DNA of 64,000 bases from Hexactinellida sp. DTS-2022 (GCA_028753945.1 JAPNXP010000015.1:2294001-2358000), one strand, 5' to 3'; positions 45,269 to 57,487 are shown, numbered from the stretch's first letter. Notes: generated by a model from the sequence alone, not told the origin. Numbers and translations are program-made.

Positions 45269-48200
45269 TTATAATTTTTCTAATTCTTGTTTATTCAAAC
45301 AATACAAAAAATATCGGACATTGTAAAATACGTTTTCAATCCGCATGAAAGATACTTGAGTAGATATTCTTCTGAGCGTAGAGAATAATTGCTCGCAAAC
45401 TTGAGAATTAATTCTCTTGAAATCTTCACTTTTGACAGATTTCAAAGAATAAGATGGGTTGCAGCAATGATTCTTCCAGTGAAAGCGGTCAACCAGGAAT
45501 GTTGTATCTCTGAAAAGTTGAGGGTCTCTAAAATAACAATTGATTCATACAGTAAAACTAGGTGATAACGTACCACCAGGGGAAAGCAAAAAGTACGTAC
45601 TAACTAGTTCTACTAATATTAATAGAATTGGACATCCAACTGAAAAAAATTGCATAACTTATGCCTAAATGTTTTAGAGATAGTTTTCTCATCTGTGAGG
45701 GAACTTATTATTTTGATCTAGGTTCTAACCTGATAATGCATGTGGTATGTAAATTACACGCATTGTCGTATATAATTATACGTGGGGGGGTTTGAAATAA
45801 CGTCAGCAATAGATTGAATACTGTTGTTGTGGACTCTTTAGAACGAAGAATTTCAAATCCGTAGCATACTTTATGCTTACAAACTAGAACTAACAGTCCC
45901 GGTGATAGCCTTTGGTGTTTTGGATATACTTTTGTACATCTTTTAATACTTTTCTCTTCATTCTCGTCTTCATAAATAGGTAATCTATTGGATAAATCAT
46001 TTAACAGGAGTTCATACTTGTATACATTAACATATAGTAAGATACCTGTAACGTCTTGCTATTGCTGGAAAGTATTGAATAAAATTATTAGATGATGCTG
46101 CCTCAACTAATTTCCTTCTATCTCTATGAGAATTGAGTGCCTCAATTTTGAACAGAATTGACTTTAACAAACCAGCTAGAAGAGGATTAAGAGTCAACGC
46201 CGTGTTCAGTTGTTCATTTACTTCAGAAAACGAATTAATGAGAAACTTGAAAGTGTAAATTTTGCCGCAAATCTCGAATAGTATTCCTGGATTAATTGGT
46301 GTTCCATCAGAAAGCTGGACAATAGCTTTCATTTCTTCATCATCGAGAATTGAAATAGGAAATAGGCCAGTAATCGGCTCGGATCGGGACAAGAGTTCGA
46401 TGACAACTTTGGCGTTGGGATAACTATAGTTAACTGCATAAATCTCTTCTCTAACACTATTAGCAAAGATTAAATAATCGCTAAATTCTTTGAACTCTAG
46501 AGAACTTATCATGGCATGAAATGCGCCTTCTAACAATCCATTTTCACAATATTCTCTGAGATTTTTTCTGTTTTTTAGATCAGAAATGAATAATCTTTTT
46601 GACATAGGGACTAATGGGTATCTCTGATTCTCATCATATTCTTGTTGTGAATCAGGAAGTTCTTTGATTGTCCCCATTGTGATTCCATCTAAAACCAATA
46701 TTTCCGGAGCATCTCTACACCTGGGGCAAATAAAGCTGTTTGTGTAGTTAATATCTAACATTCGTAAATATCCATTCCATCCGTGTTGCAAAATGTGGTA
46801 ACTAAAGCTGAGTTCTCTGCCCATCCTGTGGAATTTATTATTCTTTGCTCTAAAATTATAGGAAGATGATATTTAACCTTTAAATTACGTACATAGACTT
46901 TATGAAAATACATACCTCATGTATCCATGAAGTGTATTCCTTGACATAGTCATAAATTCGCTGTATTCGTATAGGACTCCGTAATGGATAAAGTACCGAT
47001 TGTTAACATTGAGTAATAAATATTTATCACCCTCAAAGACAACTTTGCAATTACACTTCCCTTCGCAGGTTGTAGTATACACTAAATATATGACAAATTA
47101 AGTCTGCATATCGGAAAGGTAAACAACATAAATTATACATACCTGTATGTTCTTTTAAGTCAAGTATATCATTTTCTGTGTAAACAATGATGCCCTTCTT
47201 TACTGCAACTAAATTTTTCTCACTATATTTATGGCCTTGCTCGCAAAAAGAAATATCCGATTTGAGATTTATGGGTAGCATGATTCCTTGTGTAAGCTGT
47301 TCATTATAAATATTTGCTAAGTTCTTACTTAGTTTAAATGGAATTTCTCGAGTAGATATTGTTGAATAGTCAAGAGCCTTCGGGGCTATAGGTATTTGAT
47401 CTATGTATTCAGAAAGAATCTTCTGTAAAGTTGACTTTTGTTTGCACATTCCGCTACAGTTATCGCAATACCACTTTCTTTCTTTCATATAAAAGCAGTG
47501 ATATCCATTCCTAATGAGAAAGATTGTATTAGCATCTATTGTAAAATAGGTACTGTCTGCGTGTGATTTGGATTCTGCTAAAGCCAAACTTTGGAACTCT
47601 AAGCACATGTTATATGCTTGATAATGTAAGCATGAATTTAGGTGACAAGATAAACATATCTCCAAACTTGTTTCAATCAAAACCCTCTTCTTCGTTAACA
47701 ATACTTCACCTAACATAGGAAAATAAAGTAATTAAAAAAATCACAGAAATTCAGTGAACTTATTTACTTATATTACCATTAGTGACATCAAAATCTGACA
47801 TAAATATGACTGAGGAATCCTGCAAACGCCAGGCCTTCTGTTTGTCGGATAGAATATGTACATATTGGTCTAGTATTGGAATATTTAATATCAGCTCTCC
47901 TTGTGAACATATCTCAGTACTTTCTTCTTCTTTATGTTCTCCTAAAAATAAAAAAAAGTTAAGTGTATTTCTTACTTGAATTATTTAAATAATTATATAT
48001 ACGTACATGTTTTGCCTGGAAAGAAATAACATTCGAAATGACATTGAACAGTTATAATAAATTCCTCATTTTATTTTTCAAATTAGAATTAGAATTAGTC
48101 CTCAATTATGAATTAATTAACCCCGAAAATCGAGCTTGTTAACTCGACCCAGTTGATTGGGCCAAGTAGACTTGTATTAATCATCTTAGATAATTATTCC

Positions 48201-48531
48201 TTGAAAAATGGCAAGCCAACCAATTTCATGGACTCATCAGGGGGTAACTCTCTTGCTGAGTCCCTGAAATTGGATGCAGAGCAACCAGTTTCACACTGGG
48301 TCGTTGTTCACATAACATTTTGATCTACAATAAAATCAAAACTCGTATATGAAACTTACTAGATGCAATTGCAAATTGCTGTTCAGATATTGTAGTCATA
48401 TTTGTGGATTTAGAAATATCAATTCTTTCGATATAAAGGGTTGCTGGAGTAACGTCAAATTTCTCCTCAACTAGTCTTCGTTTTCTCGGGTGGTTAATAT
48501 CAAACGTTGAGGTAGAGAGTTTTTCAGCCAT
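45269..48531 (-). CDS. KDZ-family transposase (HMGXB3-related), seven exons, apparently intact
   Basis: Exons 48360-48531, 47777-47941, 47143-47709, 46916-47081, 46046-46825, 45730-45984 and 45269-45527. Phases fit throughout, giving 787 residues; most introns are 61-90 bp, the first 418 and the last 202. Visible elements: a basic patch (HPRKRRLVEE); a SWIM-like finger C-x2-C...C-x-H (LSCHLNSCLHYQAY); a second Cys pair WYCDNCSGMC; TCEGKCNCK; then a C-x2-C just before a DG motif (FICPRCRDAPEILVLDGITM). Further on is IIIYDNACNLH with the YDxAC hallmark of KDZ transposases. The C-terminal block is VDRFHWKNHCC ... SQVCEQLFSTLRRI. The Asp residues and the Glu of CEQ are the candidate RNase H-fold catalytic set. 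It would cut and join the element's ends, probably through the 22-bp repeats. The first ATG is 48531; an upstream TTG is ignored. Confidence 0.82.
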
Positions 48532-48671
48532 TTTGATTTGTATCGATGTCAAATAATACTTATGAATAGAAATACAGAAATTTTCATTTATTTATATACT
48601 TTACGCGATTCAAATTAAAACATGTGACTATTGATGCTTTGCCTTGAGATTGGGGGGTCGACTGTCTACCT

Positions 48672-48806
48672 AACGGACATGTCCAGTGTACCTATTGGAC
48701 ATGTCCAGTGTACCTAACGGACATGTCCAGTGTACCTAATGGACATGTCCAGTGTACCTAATGGACATGTCCAGTGTACCTAATGGACATGTCCAGTGTA
48801 CTTTTT
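48672..48806. repeat. Right subterminal 22-bp repeats of the KDZ element
   Basis: Six units in the opposite orientation to the left set; GGACATGTCC starts at 48675, 48697, 48719, 48741, 48763 and 48785. Units differ only in the TAACGG/TAATGG/TATTGG spacer. Confidence 0.9.
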
Positions 48807-51800
48807 AATACCTCAAATTTTCAGGATATGTGTCTCATGGGTTACAGATGTGCACCTGGGGTCACGATTTTTTATTACATTTTTTTGGACACATTTTTGC
48901 ACCTGTTTATTATTGAAACAGGAACAATAAATAGTACCCGAAAATTAAATTTATATGCATTCGATAGAGAATTAAATTCTACACCTTTTCACAGTGCACG
49001 AATTTTCAAATTGTACTTAGTTTGTACCACAATTGAGTTGCAAGTTTCCTTTGTTTACTAACACTTCAGTTCAATTGAAAGTGTTAAATCTAATACTATT
49101 GTTTCAACGCGTTATTATTATATTGATTCAACTTGTGAGATCGAGTAGGCTTCTATTTTCCAATTGAAAACTAAGATTATATATTTCACAACAACGACAG
49201 ATTATGTGATTATATTTATTCTGCGAGAATATTATTGCACTGTTAATATACTGACGTAATTAATTATAATTAATTCAGTCAGTATATTACTTATAAAGAT
49301 GCTTATAATTTGTTTATTAGGGGTTATCGAGAGTGCGGAATTGAAATTTGATAACCAAATTAATTAATTAATTATTCATGACAGAATAATTTAACTTAAT
49401 AATTGTAAGTTGACATTGAAATTGGTGTTAAATTATATATAATATTAATTATTATTTATACTAATTAATTAAATATCATAAATCTCAGAAAACAAATAAG
49501 ATAGAAACTTACTTCCAATTTATCAATTGATCCTTATGCCACGTAACACCTCTACAAATGGGTCTTGACACCTTGAGGTGATGATGACATCATCAAATAA
49601 ATGTGTTTTTACAATTTTGGTAGTTCGATATTTAAAATGGGTTAGTTGATTTTGGGTGATGACCCAACACTCACATAAAAAATGCTGAGTCATCAGCTAT
49701 TATATTCTACTGAAACTTGAATATCTTAGAAATGTAGTGAGCAAAAACGAAACTTCCACCACTCTAAGGGTCGTTGCCTACTGAAACACCTTTCTGTAAT
49801 AATTTAACACCTTCATAGTGATGATGACATGGCGGAAAAAAATCCAAAATTGCAGCCTGTGTCGACAGCACGTTCCTTTGGAGGCACTATCAATAAACCA
49901 CACCAAAATATAGTGCCACCAAGGAACATGCGTCGGCACAGGCTGCAATTTTGGATTTTTTTATTTATCCGTAGCTCATCCACAGAATAGAGTTTTATTA
50001 ACTAAGAACCCAAAATTTCAGGACAGGTGTCTCATGGGTTACAGATATGCACCTGGGGTCACGATTTTTTACTACATTTTTTTGGACACATTTTTGCACC
50101 TGTTTAATATTAGAAAAAGAACAATAAATAGTGCACAAATATTTAAATTATATGCATTCAATGGAGAATTAAATTCTACACCTTTTCACAGTGCACGAAT
50201 TTTTAAATTGAGTTTCGTTTGTGCCACAATTGAGTTGCAAGTTTCCTTTGTTTAATAACACTTCTGTTCAATTGAAGTGTTAAATCGAATTCTATTGTTT
50301 CAACTTGTAATAATTATATTGATTCAACTTGTGAGATCGAGTAGGCTTCTATTTTCTAATTGAAACCTAAGATTTTACATTCCACAACAACGACAGATTA
50401 AGTGATTATATTTATTTCTGCGAGAATATTCTTGCACTGTTAATAGACTGACGTAATTAATTATAATTAATTCAGTCAGTATATGACTTATATAGATGCT
50501 TCCAATTTGTGTATTAGGGGTTATCGAGTGTGCGGAATTGAAATTTGATTACCAAATTAATTAATTAATTATTTATGACAAAATAATTTAACTTAATAAC
50601 TGTAAGTTGACATTGAAATTGGTGTTATATTATAAATAATATTAATAATTATTTATACTAATTAATTAAATATCATAAATCTCAGAATTCAAATAAGATA
50701 GAAACAAACTTCCAATTTATCAATTGATCCTTATGCCACGTAACACCTCTACAAATGGGTCTTGACACCTTGAGGTGATGATGACATCGTCAAAAAAATG
50801 TGTTTTTACAATTTTGTTAATTCGATATTTAAAATGGGTTAGTTGATATTGGATGATGACCCAACACTCACATAAAAAATGCTGAGTCATCAGCTATTAT
50901 ATTCTACTCAAACTTGAATATCTCTAAAATTAAGTGAACTAAATGGAAACTTCCACCACTCGAAGGGTCGTTGCCTACTGAAACACCTTTCTGTAATAGT
51001 TTAACACCTTCATAGTGATGATGACTAGGCGAAAAAAAATCCAAAATTGCAGCTTGTGCCGACAGCATGTTCCTTTGGAGGAACTATCAATAAACCACCA
51101 CCAAAATATAGTGCAACCTAAGGAACATGCGTCGGCACAGGCTGCAATTTTGGATTTTTATTATTATTAGTCCGTAGATCGTCCACAGAACAGAGTTTTG
51201 TAAACTAAGAGCACAAATTTTACTATATGTGTCTCATGGGTTACAGATGTGCACCTGGGGTCACGATTTTTGATTCAAAATTTTTGGACACATTTTTACA
51301 CCTGTTTAATGTTAGAAAAAGAACAATAAATAGTGCGCGAATAACTAATTTATATGCATTCGATAGAGAATTTAATTCTACACCTTTTCACAGTGCACGA
51401 ATTTTTAAATTGGGTTTCGTTTGTGCCACAATTGAGTTGCAAATTCCCTTTGTTTACTAACACTTCAGTTCAAATGAAAGTGTTAAATCTAATTCTATTG
51501 TTTCAACTTGTAATAATTATATTGATTTAACTTGTTAAATCTTACTCTATTGTTTCAACTTGAGATAAATATATTGATTCAACTTATAAATTCCAGCTGG
51601 CTTCTATTTAATTGTAGTATTACTATACAATGGATTAAATAAGATATAATGATATAAGGAATTTGTTGACTAAACTCAAATCACCGTGGATAACAATGCT
51701 AAAATAAATAACTAATAAATTAATTTATTATCAATAAGTAATGAATGAATGGCATTAAACTAAAGATGGTTTATGATAGAACCGTTAAGATTTTACATAC

Positions 51801-52573
51801 CACAACAACGACAGATTATGTGATTATATTTACTTCTGCGTTAATATTATTGCACTGTTAATATACTGACGTAATTAATTATCATTAATTCAGTCAGTAT
51901 ATGACTTATATAGATGCTTCCAATTTGTTTATTAGGGGTTATCGAGGGTGCGGAATTGAAATTTGATGGACAAATTAATTTATTTATTATTTATGACAAA
52001 ATAATTAAACTTAATAAATATAAGTTGACATTGAAATTGGTGTTAAATTATAAATAATATTAATAATTATATATACTAATTAATTAAATATCATAAATCT
52101 CAGAGATCATAGAAGATAGAAACAAACTTTCAATTTATCAATTGGTCCTTATGGCACGTGCCACCTATACAAGTGGGTCTTGACACCTTGAGGTGATGAT
52201 GACATCGTTAAAAAAATGTGTTTTTACAATTTTGTTAATTCGATATTAAAAGTGGGTTAGTTCATGTTGGGTGATGACCCAACACTCACATAAAAAATGC
52301 TGAGTCATCAGTTGTTATATTCTACTCAAACTTGAATATCGCTAAAAGGAAGTGAACTAAAACGAAACTTCCACCACTCTAAGGGTCGATGCCTTCTGTA
52401 ACACCTTTTTGAAATAATTTAACACCTTTATAGTGATGATGACTTGGCGAAAAAAAAATCCAAAATTGCATCCTGTGCCGACAGCATGTTCCATTGGAGG
52501 CACTATCAATAAACCACCAACAAAATATAGTGCCACCCAAGGAACATGCGTCGGCACAGGATGCAATTTTGGA

Positions 52574-52576
<3 letters not shown>

Positions 52577-52617
<41 letters not shown>
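52577..52617. repeat. (TTA)n microsatellite
   Basis: Thirteen or so TTA/ATT triplets directly after the hairpin of the fifth satellite unit; shorter versions occur at the same place in other units. Confidence 0.9.
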
Positions 52618-54189
52618 TATCCGTAGCCACTCCACAGAACAGAGTTTTATCAACTAAGAGCCCAAATTTTTAGGATGGGTGTCTCATGGTATACATATGT
52701 ACACCTGGGGTTACGATTTTTGATTAACAAATTTTGGACACATGTTTAACACCTTTCAAAATTTGTCTGGACCATAACTAAAAAGATGTTTTACTAAACT
52801 CCCAAATTTTATTTCATATTTGGCTTCACCATAAAATTCTGCGTCTGATGGGAGAAGAAATTTTTCAATAAAGGGGTCAATTTCTGCCATAAATGGGGGT
52901 TGAAATTTCTTTGTTTACTCACACTTCAATTTCAGTAAAGTGTTAAATCTAATTCTATTGTTTCAACTTGTAATAATTATATTGATTCAACTTGTGAGAT
53001 CGAGTAGGCTTCTATTTTCCAATTGAAAACTAAGATTCTACATTCCATAACAACGACAGATTATTTGATTATATTTATTTCTGCTTAGAATATTCTTGCA
53101 CAATGGATACATAACATATTTAATTCTAATTAATTCGCTCTGTGTTTAACGTATAGAGACGGTTCCAAATAGATTATTGGGGTTATCGAGTGCGCTGAAT
53201 TCAAATATGATAATGGAATTCAATTTAAATTAATAATTATTGCAAATAATTGAACTTAATTTATTTTGATGTACATACTATTGGTGTTAAATTATTAATA
53301 GATTAATTAAATATTTATACTAATTATCTAAATTTCATTAATCTCAGAAATGATATAAGATAGAAACAAACTTTAAATTTATCAATTGGTCCTTATGGCA
53401 CGTACCACCTATACAAGTGGGTCTTGACACCTTGAGGTGATTATGACATCGTCAAAAAAATGTATTTTTACAATTTTGTGAATTAAATAATTCGCATGGG
53501 TTGGTTGGAGTTGGGTAAACACCCAACACGCACATAAAAAATGCTGGGTCATCACAGATTATATTCTACTGAAACTTGAATATCTCTTAAATATAGTGAG
53601 CTAAATTGAGACTTCCAACTCACTAAGGGTCGTTGCCTTTTGAAACACCTTTCTGAAATAATTTAACACCTTCATAGTGATGATGACTTGGCGAAAAAAA
53701 TCCAAAATTGCAGCCTGTGCCGACAGCATGTTCCTTTGGAGGCACTATCAATAAACTACCATCCAAATATAGTGCCACCAAAGGAACATGCGTCGGCACA
53801 GGCTGCAATTTTGGATTTTTTATTGTCTTGGAATGGCTGTCCGGCGGGGACCACCTTTGGCCAATGGGGACCGCCTTTGGCGACCAAAACTGGTCCGGCC
53901 GGACCATTTTTGGCGACCAAAACTAGTCCGACCGGACCATTTATGGCCAGCCAAAATTGGTCCCGGACCATTTTTGGCAGTCAAAAGTGGTCCGACCGGA
54001 CCAGTTTTGACCCGGACCAATTTTGGCGTGACAGGGCCTGGGGCCCCGATACATACTTTGAACCGGGGGCCCCGAAAAATTAGCTACGCCACTGCTAAAA
54101 CCCCGAGTTCCCGAACGGGAACTTTTCAAAATCTATTCTGGCAAACTTTTAAACACTATATTCTACGATCACTTTACGTGCACCTAACA

Positions 54190-54347
54190 CAGGCCCGGCG
54201 GAAGCTCGTGAGAGGTGGGGCGGCCTTGTGAGATGTGGGGCAGCCTTGTATAATAGTATTACGAACCACGCCCGCGAAATTTCAAAGTACCATACAAATC
54301 ACAGAAAAAGTGGGGCGGCCCAGGCCGCCCCTCTTCCGCCGGCCCTG
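54190..54347. mobile_element. hAT-type MITE
   Basis: 158 bp with ends CAGGCCCGGCGGAAG / CTTCCGCCGGCCCTG and a perfect 8-bp duplication ACCTAACA (54182-54189 and 54348-54355). 'GTGGGGCGGCC' repeats inside. Confidence 0.92.
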
Positions 54348-54438
54348 ACCTAACATAACTAGTATTTGGTCCTATCTGTGATGGCTACGCCACTATCGAT
54401 CTCCATTCCGCTGTTAGGAGAAAAGCAAACTATTGAGG

Positions 54439-54599
54439 TGTTATATTTTCAGAGTATACAAAAGATAATCTAATAAACACAAGATAATCCTATATAAATA
54501 GTACGTCAATACTGACGTTTACAAGTTACTAAGGTTACTACTAAACATTAGACGATAACACAATTACAAGAGATTCTAGCAAGGACTAAGGATACTACA
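54439..54599 (-). repeat. 3' LTR of the Gypsy element
   Basis: 161 bp, minus-strand reading TGTAGTATCC...TATAACA; no difference from the other LTR was found by eye. Confidence 0.92.
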
Positions 54600-54637
54600 T
54601 TCCTTTCCACTAATAGAAGACGAAGTTTGTTGACTAA

Positions 54638-57390
54638 TTATAGAGATTCTGGCCGATAACGATCTGGAGCATTTCGTATCCAGCATGAGCGCCGCAAGGG
54701 AGGGCTTAGGACTTCTTCGTTGTCTTGAGTATGATCAACGATTGGCTGGGGACCTTCATCAATAATATCCGTCGGTATATCTGTATCTTGAATCTGATCA
54801 CTCGTACTTGAGACTCCATATGACTGAATATGGTCGATATGCCGTCGTACAATCCGGCCGTCATCCAATTCGAAGTTGAAAGATTGCGGCCCACTTTTGT
54901 CTTTCACGATACCTCTTACCCAGGAGGTACCTTCTGGAAAATTACGTACTAAAACGCGATCACCAATTGCAAATTCTCTTTCCTTCGCCCTCTTATCATA
55001 GCGTTCTTTTTGAGAGATTTGTTTATCCCTTACTCGAGTAGCAACGTTAGGAACGAGGAGACTGAGATGTGACCTTAATTGTCTCCCCATTAGCATTTCG
55101 GCTGGAGTGATCCCTGTTGTAGAATGAGGAGTGGTTCGATAGTGGAAAAGGAACCTTGAGACCCTCGTTTCTAACGACTCTTCTTGGTTCTTTTTCATTG
55201 CTTCTTTGAATGTTTGAACCGCTCTCTCGACCTGTCCATTCGAAGAGGGGTGGTAAGGAGCCGTTCGAATAGGCGAATACAATTTCTTGTGGTAAAGTTT
55301 TTGAATTCAGCACTTGTAAATATAGTACCATTGTCCGACACTATCATTTCGGGTAAACCATGCGTGGCAAACATCGATCTAAGTTTCTCAATCGTAACAC
55401 TTGATGTTGCTGAGGAAACAATGACAACTTCCATCCATTTGGAATGGGCATCCACAACTAAGAGGAACCACTTTCCCAATAATGGTCCAGCATAATCTAT
55501 GTGTATGCGTGACCACGGACGTTCAGGCCATTCCCATGGACGTAGTGGCACTTTGGCTGGTAAATGTTGAGAAAACTGGCATTGTTCACACTGCTTGACT
55601 TTTTTCTCAAGTTGTTCATCCAACTTTGGCCACCAAACAAAACATCGCGCCAAGGATTTCATACGTGATAAACCTGGATGTCCTTGATGCAAGATGCTGA
55701 TAACCAGTTCTTGACCCTTTTGTGGTACCACGATTCGACTACCCCAAAGTACGCACCCATTCTGTACACTTAGCTCATTCTTTCTACGTTGTTATGGTAG
55801 CAGTTCTAGGTCGACTTTTTCTGGCCATCCGTTAAGCAGGAAACGGCGAACATTTGATAGTATTGGGTCATTGTTAGTCCATTGCTTAATTAGCTAAGCA
55901 CTGACATGTGACCGCTCAAGGCTGTCTAAGAGTAATATCGTTTCCCCTGGTAGGGGAACTTCACTAGGAGATTGGGGTAAGGGCAAGCGACTTAAGCAGT
56001 CTGCGTGACCAATTTCTGATCCCGGTTTGTACACAATTGTGTAATTGTAAGCTCCTAAAGTCAAATCCCATCTCTGTATTCTTGCAGATGCCAAAGGTGG
56101 AACTGGGTGAGTGTGTCCAAATATATATTGAAGTGGCTTATGATCAGATTTGATTACAAATGAACGCCCATAGAGAAACTGGTGAAATTTCTTTACCGCG
56201 AATATAATAGCTAAACCTTCTTTGTCAAGCTGTGAATAATTCTTTTCGGCAGCAGCTAATGAACGTGAAGCGTAATAGATCGGTCGTTCAGTACCATCGC
56301 CCCATATATGAGATAATACGGGCCCGACCCCATATGGTGAGGCATCGCAAGTGATGGTTAGTTGTTTATCTGGATCAAAATGATCAAGTAACTTAGTTGA
56401 CGTTAATAAGCTTTTAGCTTTTTCGAATGAGTCCTTATGTTCAATATCCCAACGCCATTTCGCGTGTTTATGAAGCAAATCGTGAAGCGGAGCCAATAGG
56501 GAGGAAAGGTTAGGTAGAAACTTCCCATAATAATTCATTAAGCCCAAAAATGACCTCAATTGTTGAACATCAACTGGAGTTGGGGCCTCCTTTATTGCTT
56601 TCACCTTTTTATCGCTAGGTTTCAATCCTTGAGGCGTGATAACATGCCCGAGATACTCAACTGTTGATAATAGGAAAGAACACTTGGCTCTTTTAAGTCG
56701 GAATCCAGCTTTCTCGAGGCGCTCCAACACATTCTTCAAGTTGGTTAAGTGTTCTTTCTCACTAGATCCAGTAACCAGTATGTCATCGAGATACACACAT
56801 ACTCGTGGTAAACCTTGCAATATGCCTTCCATTGTTCGCTGGAAAATTGCTGGAGCGGAAGATAGTCCGAAAGGTAACCTGTTGTATTGGAATAATCCTT
56901 TGTGTGTCGATATTGTGGTGTACTTCTTTGATTGTTCTTCCAAAGGAACATGTAGGTATGCGTGAGCTAAGTCTAACTTGGAAAAAGAAACGCCTCCTGA
57001 TAATGTAGCAAACAAATCGTCAACACGAGGTAGGGGGTATGCGTCGACCTTAGCAGAAATATTCACAGTTATCTTGTAATCTCCACAAATGCGGACCGAG
57101 CCATCACCTTTAACAATTGGGATAATTGGAGTAGCCCACTCAGAGGAGGGAACAGGCTCAATTACACCCTGAGCCTCTAATCGTTCAAGTTCTTGCTCTA
57201 TTCTCTCGCGCAGAGCAAAAGAAACAGTCCTTGGACGGTAGAACTTAGCATGAGCATCTAGGTTTACGATAATCTTTGCACGAATCTCCTTTGCACAACC
57301 GAGTTCGTCCCGAAACAAGGAAGGATAAAAACCCAAAACCTTATTCAAATCATTTGTGGCTCTGATTTGATGAAGCTGAGACCAGTCCAA
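54638..57390 (-). pseudogene. Gypsy polymerase: RT, RNase H and integrase, broken
   Basis: 57390-55894 is one long frame with reverse transcriptase (LPFGLSSAPAIFQ, VYLDDILV) and RNase H (TITCDASPYG, QLDKEGLAIIF). In-frame stops follow near 55894 and 55797 in the linker. The integrase (55731-55195) has an HHCC zinc domain and the Asp pair in HIDYAGPL and VSDNGTIF. It shifts frame near 55285, and the Glu region NGQVERAVQTF lies in the next frame (55282-54638). The C-terminal tail has a chromodomain-like GPQSFNFELDDGR stretch. Confidence 0.85.
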
Positions 57391-57487
57391 TCTAACTTTC
57401 TTTAGCCAATCTCTTCCAAGTAACTGGGACCATCGCCCTCTACAACTAATAAGCTGAGGCTTTCTTGCTGTTTGTTGAGGAATACGT

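Larger units (their letters stand above)
42622..48813. mobile_element. KDZ-type DNA transposon, complete
   Basis: 6.19 kb, inserted in the third satellite unit. The target duplication is CAAATTTT (42614-42621 and 48814-48821; a ninth base C also matches), and the undisturbed target 'GCCCAAATTTTCAGG' is present in the sister unit at 41410. The terminal inverted repeat includes TATTAAAAAGTACACTGGAC and continues into 22-bp subterminal repeats, four at the left and six at the right. It encodes two convergent genes: Ulp1-like protease/PHD (plus, 42948-45217) and transposase (minus, 45269-48531), whose stops lie 51 bp apart. Eight-base duplications are typical of the Kyakuja/Dileera/Zisupton group. 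Confidence 0.85.
40173..53822 (+). repeat. Tandem array of six ~1.2-kb units, each ending in a hairpin
   Basis: Units begin near 40173, 41370, 42570 (interrupted by the KDZ element), 49966, 51160 and 52620. The common start 'CAGAGTTTTA.TAACTAAGAG' is followed by 'GTGCACCTGGGGTCACG'. The period is 1197-1202 bp, except 1450 in the fifth. Every unit ends in an inverted repeat with ~47-bp arms (CCAAAATTGCAGCCTGTGCC ... and its complement) around a ~20-bp loop, at 41247-41367, 42447-42570, 49841-49965, 51038-51156, 52459-52578 and 53700-53820. A 77-codon frame in each unit is not under visible selection. Confidence 0.88.
39384..54033. mobile_element. 14.65-kb insertion with TGTCACG ends
   Basis: The left end TGTCACGAAAAAATTGGTCC and the complement of the right end TGTCACGCCAAAATTGGTCC match at 21 of the first 23 bases and are followed by further 'GGTCCGG' repeats (53830-54030). 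Flanking GGGC at 39380-39383 and 54034-54037 is a 4-bp duplication. Without the insertion the host hAT sequence reads as in the intact copy ('ACTAGTGGGGCC...GGGGCCCCG'). Inside are the palindrome array, the 1.2-kb satellite array and the KDZ transposon. No transposase specific to this element was found. Confidence 0.65.
38611..54094. mobile_element. hAT-type element opened by nested insertions (15.5 kb in total)
   Basis: Left end CAGAGGCGTAGCAATAGGCG and right end TTAGCTACGCCACTG belong to the element seen whole at 19215-19735, in reverse orientation. 8-bp flanks CTAAATCC (38603-38610) and CTAAAACC (54095-54102) differ at one base. Element sequence is present at 38611-38673, 39238-39383 and 54034-54094; everything else is inserted. 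Confidence 0.82.

Noticed and set aside
46027..47716. Separate minus-strand genes at 46027, 46900, 47051 and 48325
   Set aside because: They are exons of one transposase; splice sites and phases join them, and the catalytic C-terminal exons at 45.3-46.0 kb complete the family pattern.
42633..48806. CRISPR-like array from the 22-bp repeats
   Set aside because: Eukaryotic context, near-identical spacers and opposite orientation at the two ends of a transposon; these are subterminal repeats.
40231..51460. A 73-95-codon frame (MCLMGYRCAPGVT...) repeated in five satellite units as a possible conserved small gene
   Set aside because: Differences between units are mostly amino-acid changing and scattered, as expected for drifting repeat DNA; there is no promoter or splice context.
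53623..54231. Several overlapping 60-147-codon frames on both strands
   Set aside because: They arise from GGTCCGG/GGACCATTTTTGG repeats and the satellite hairpin; no motif and no consistency between frames.
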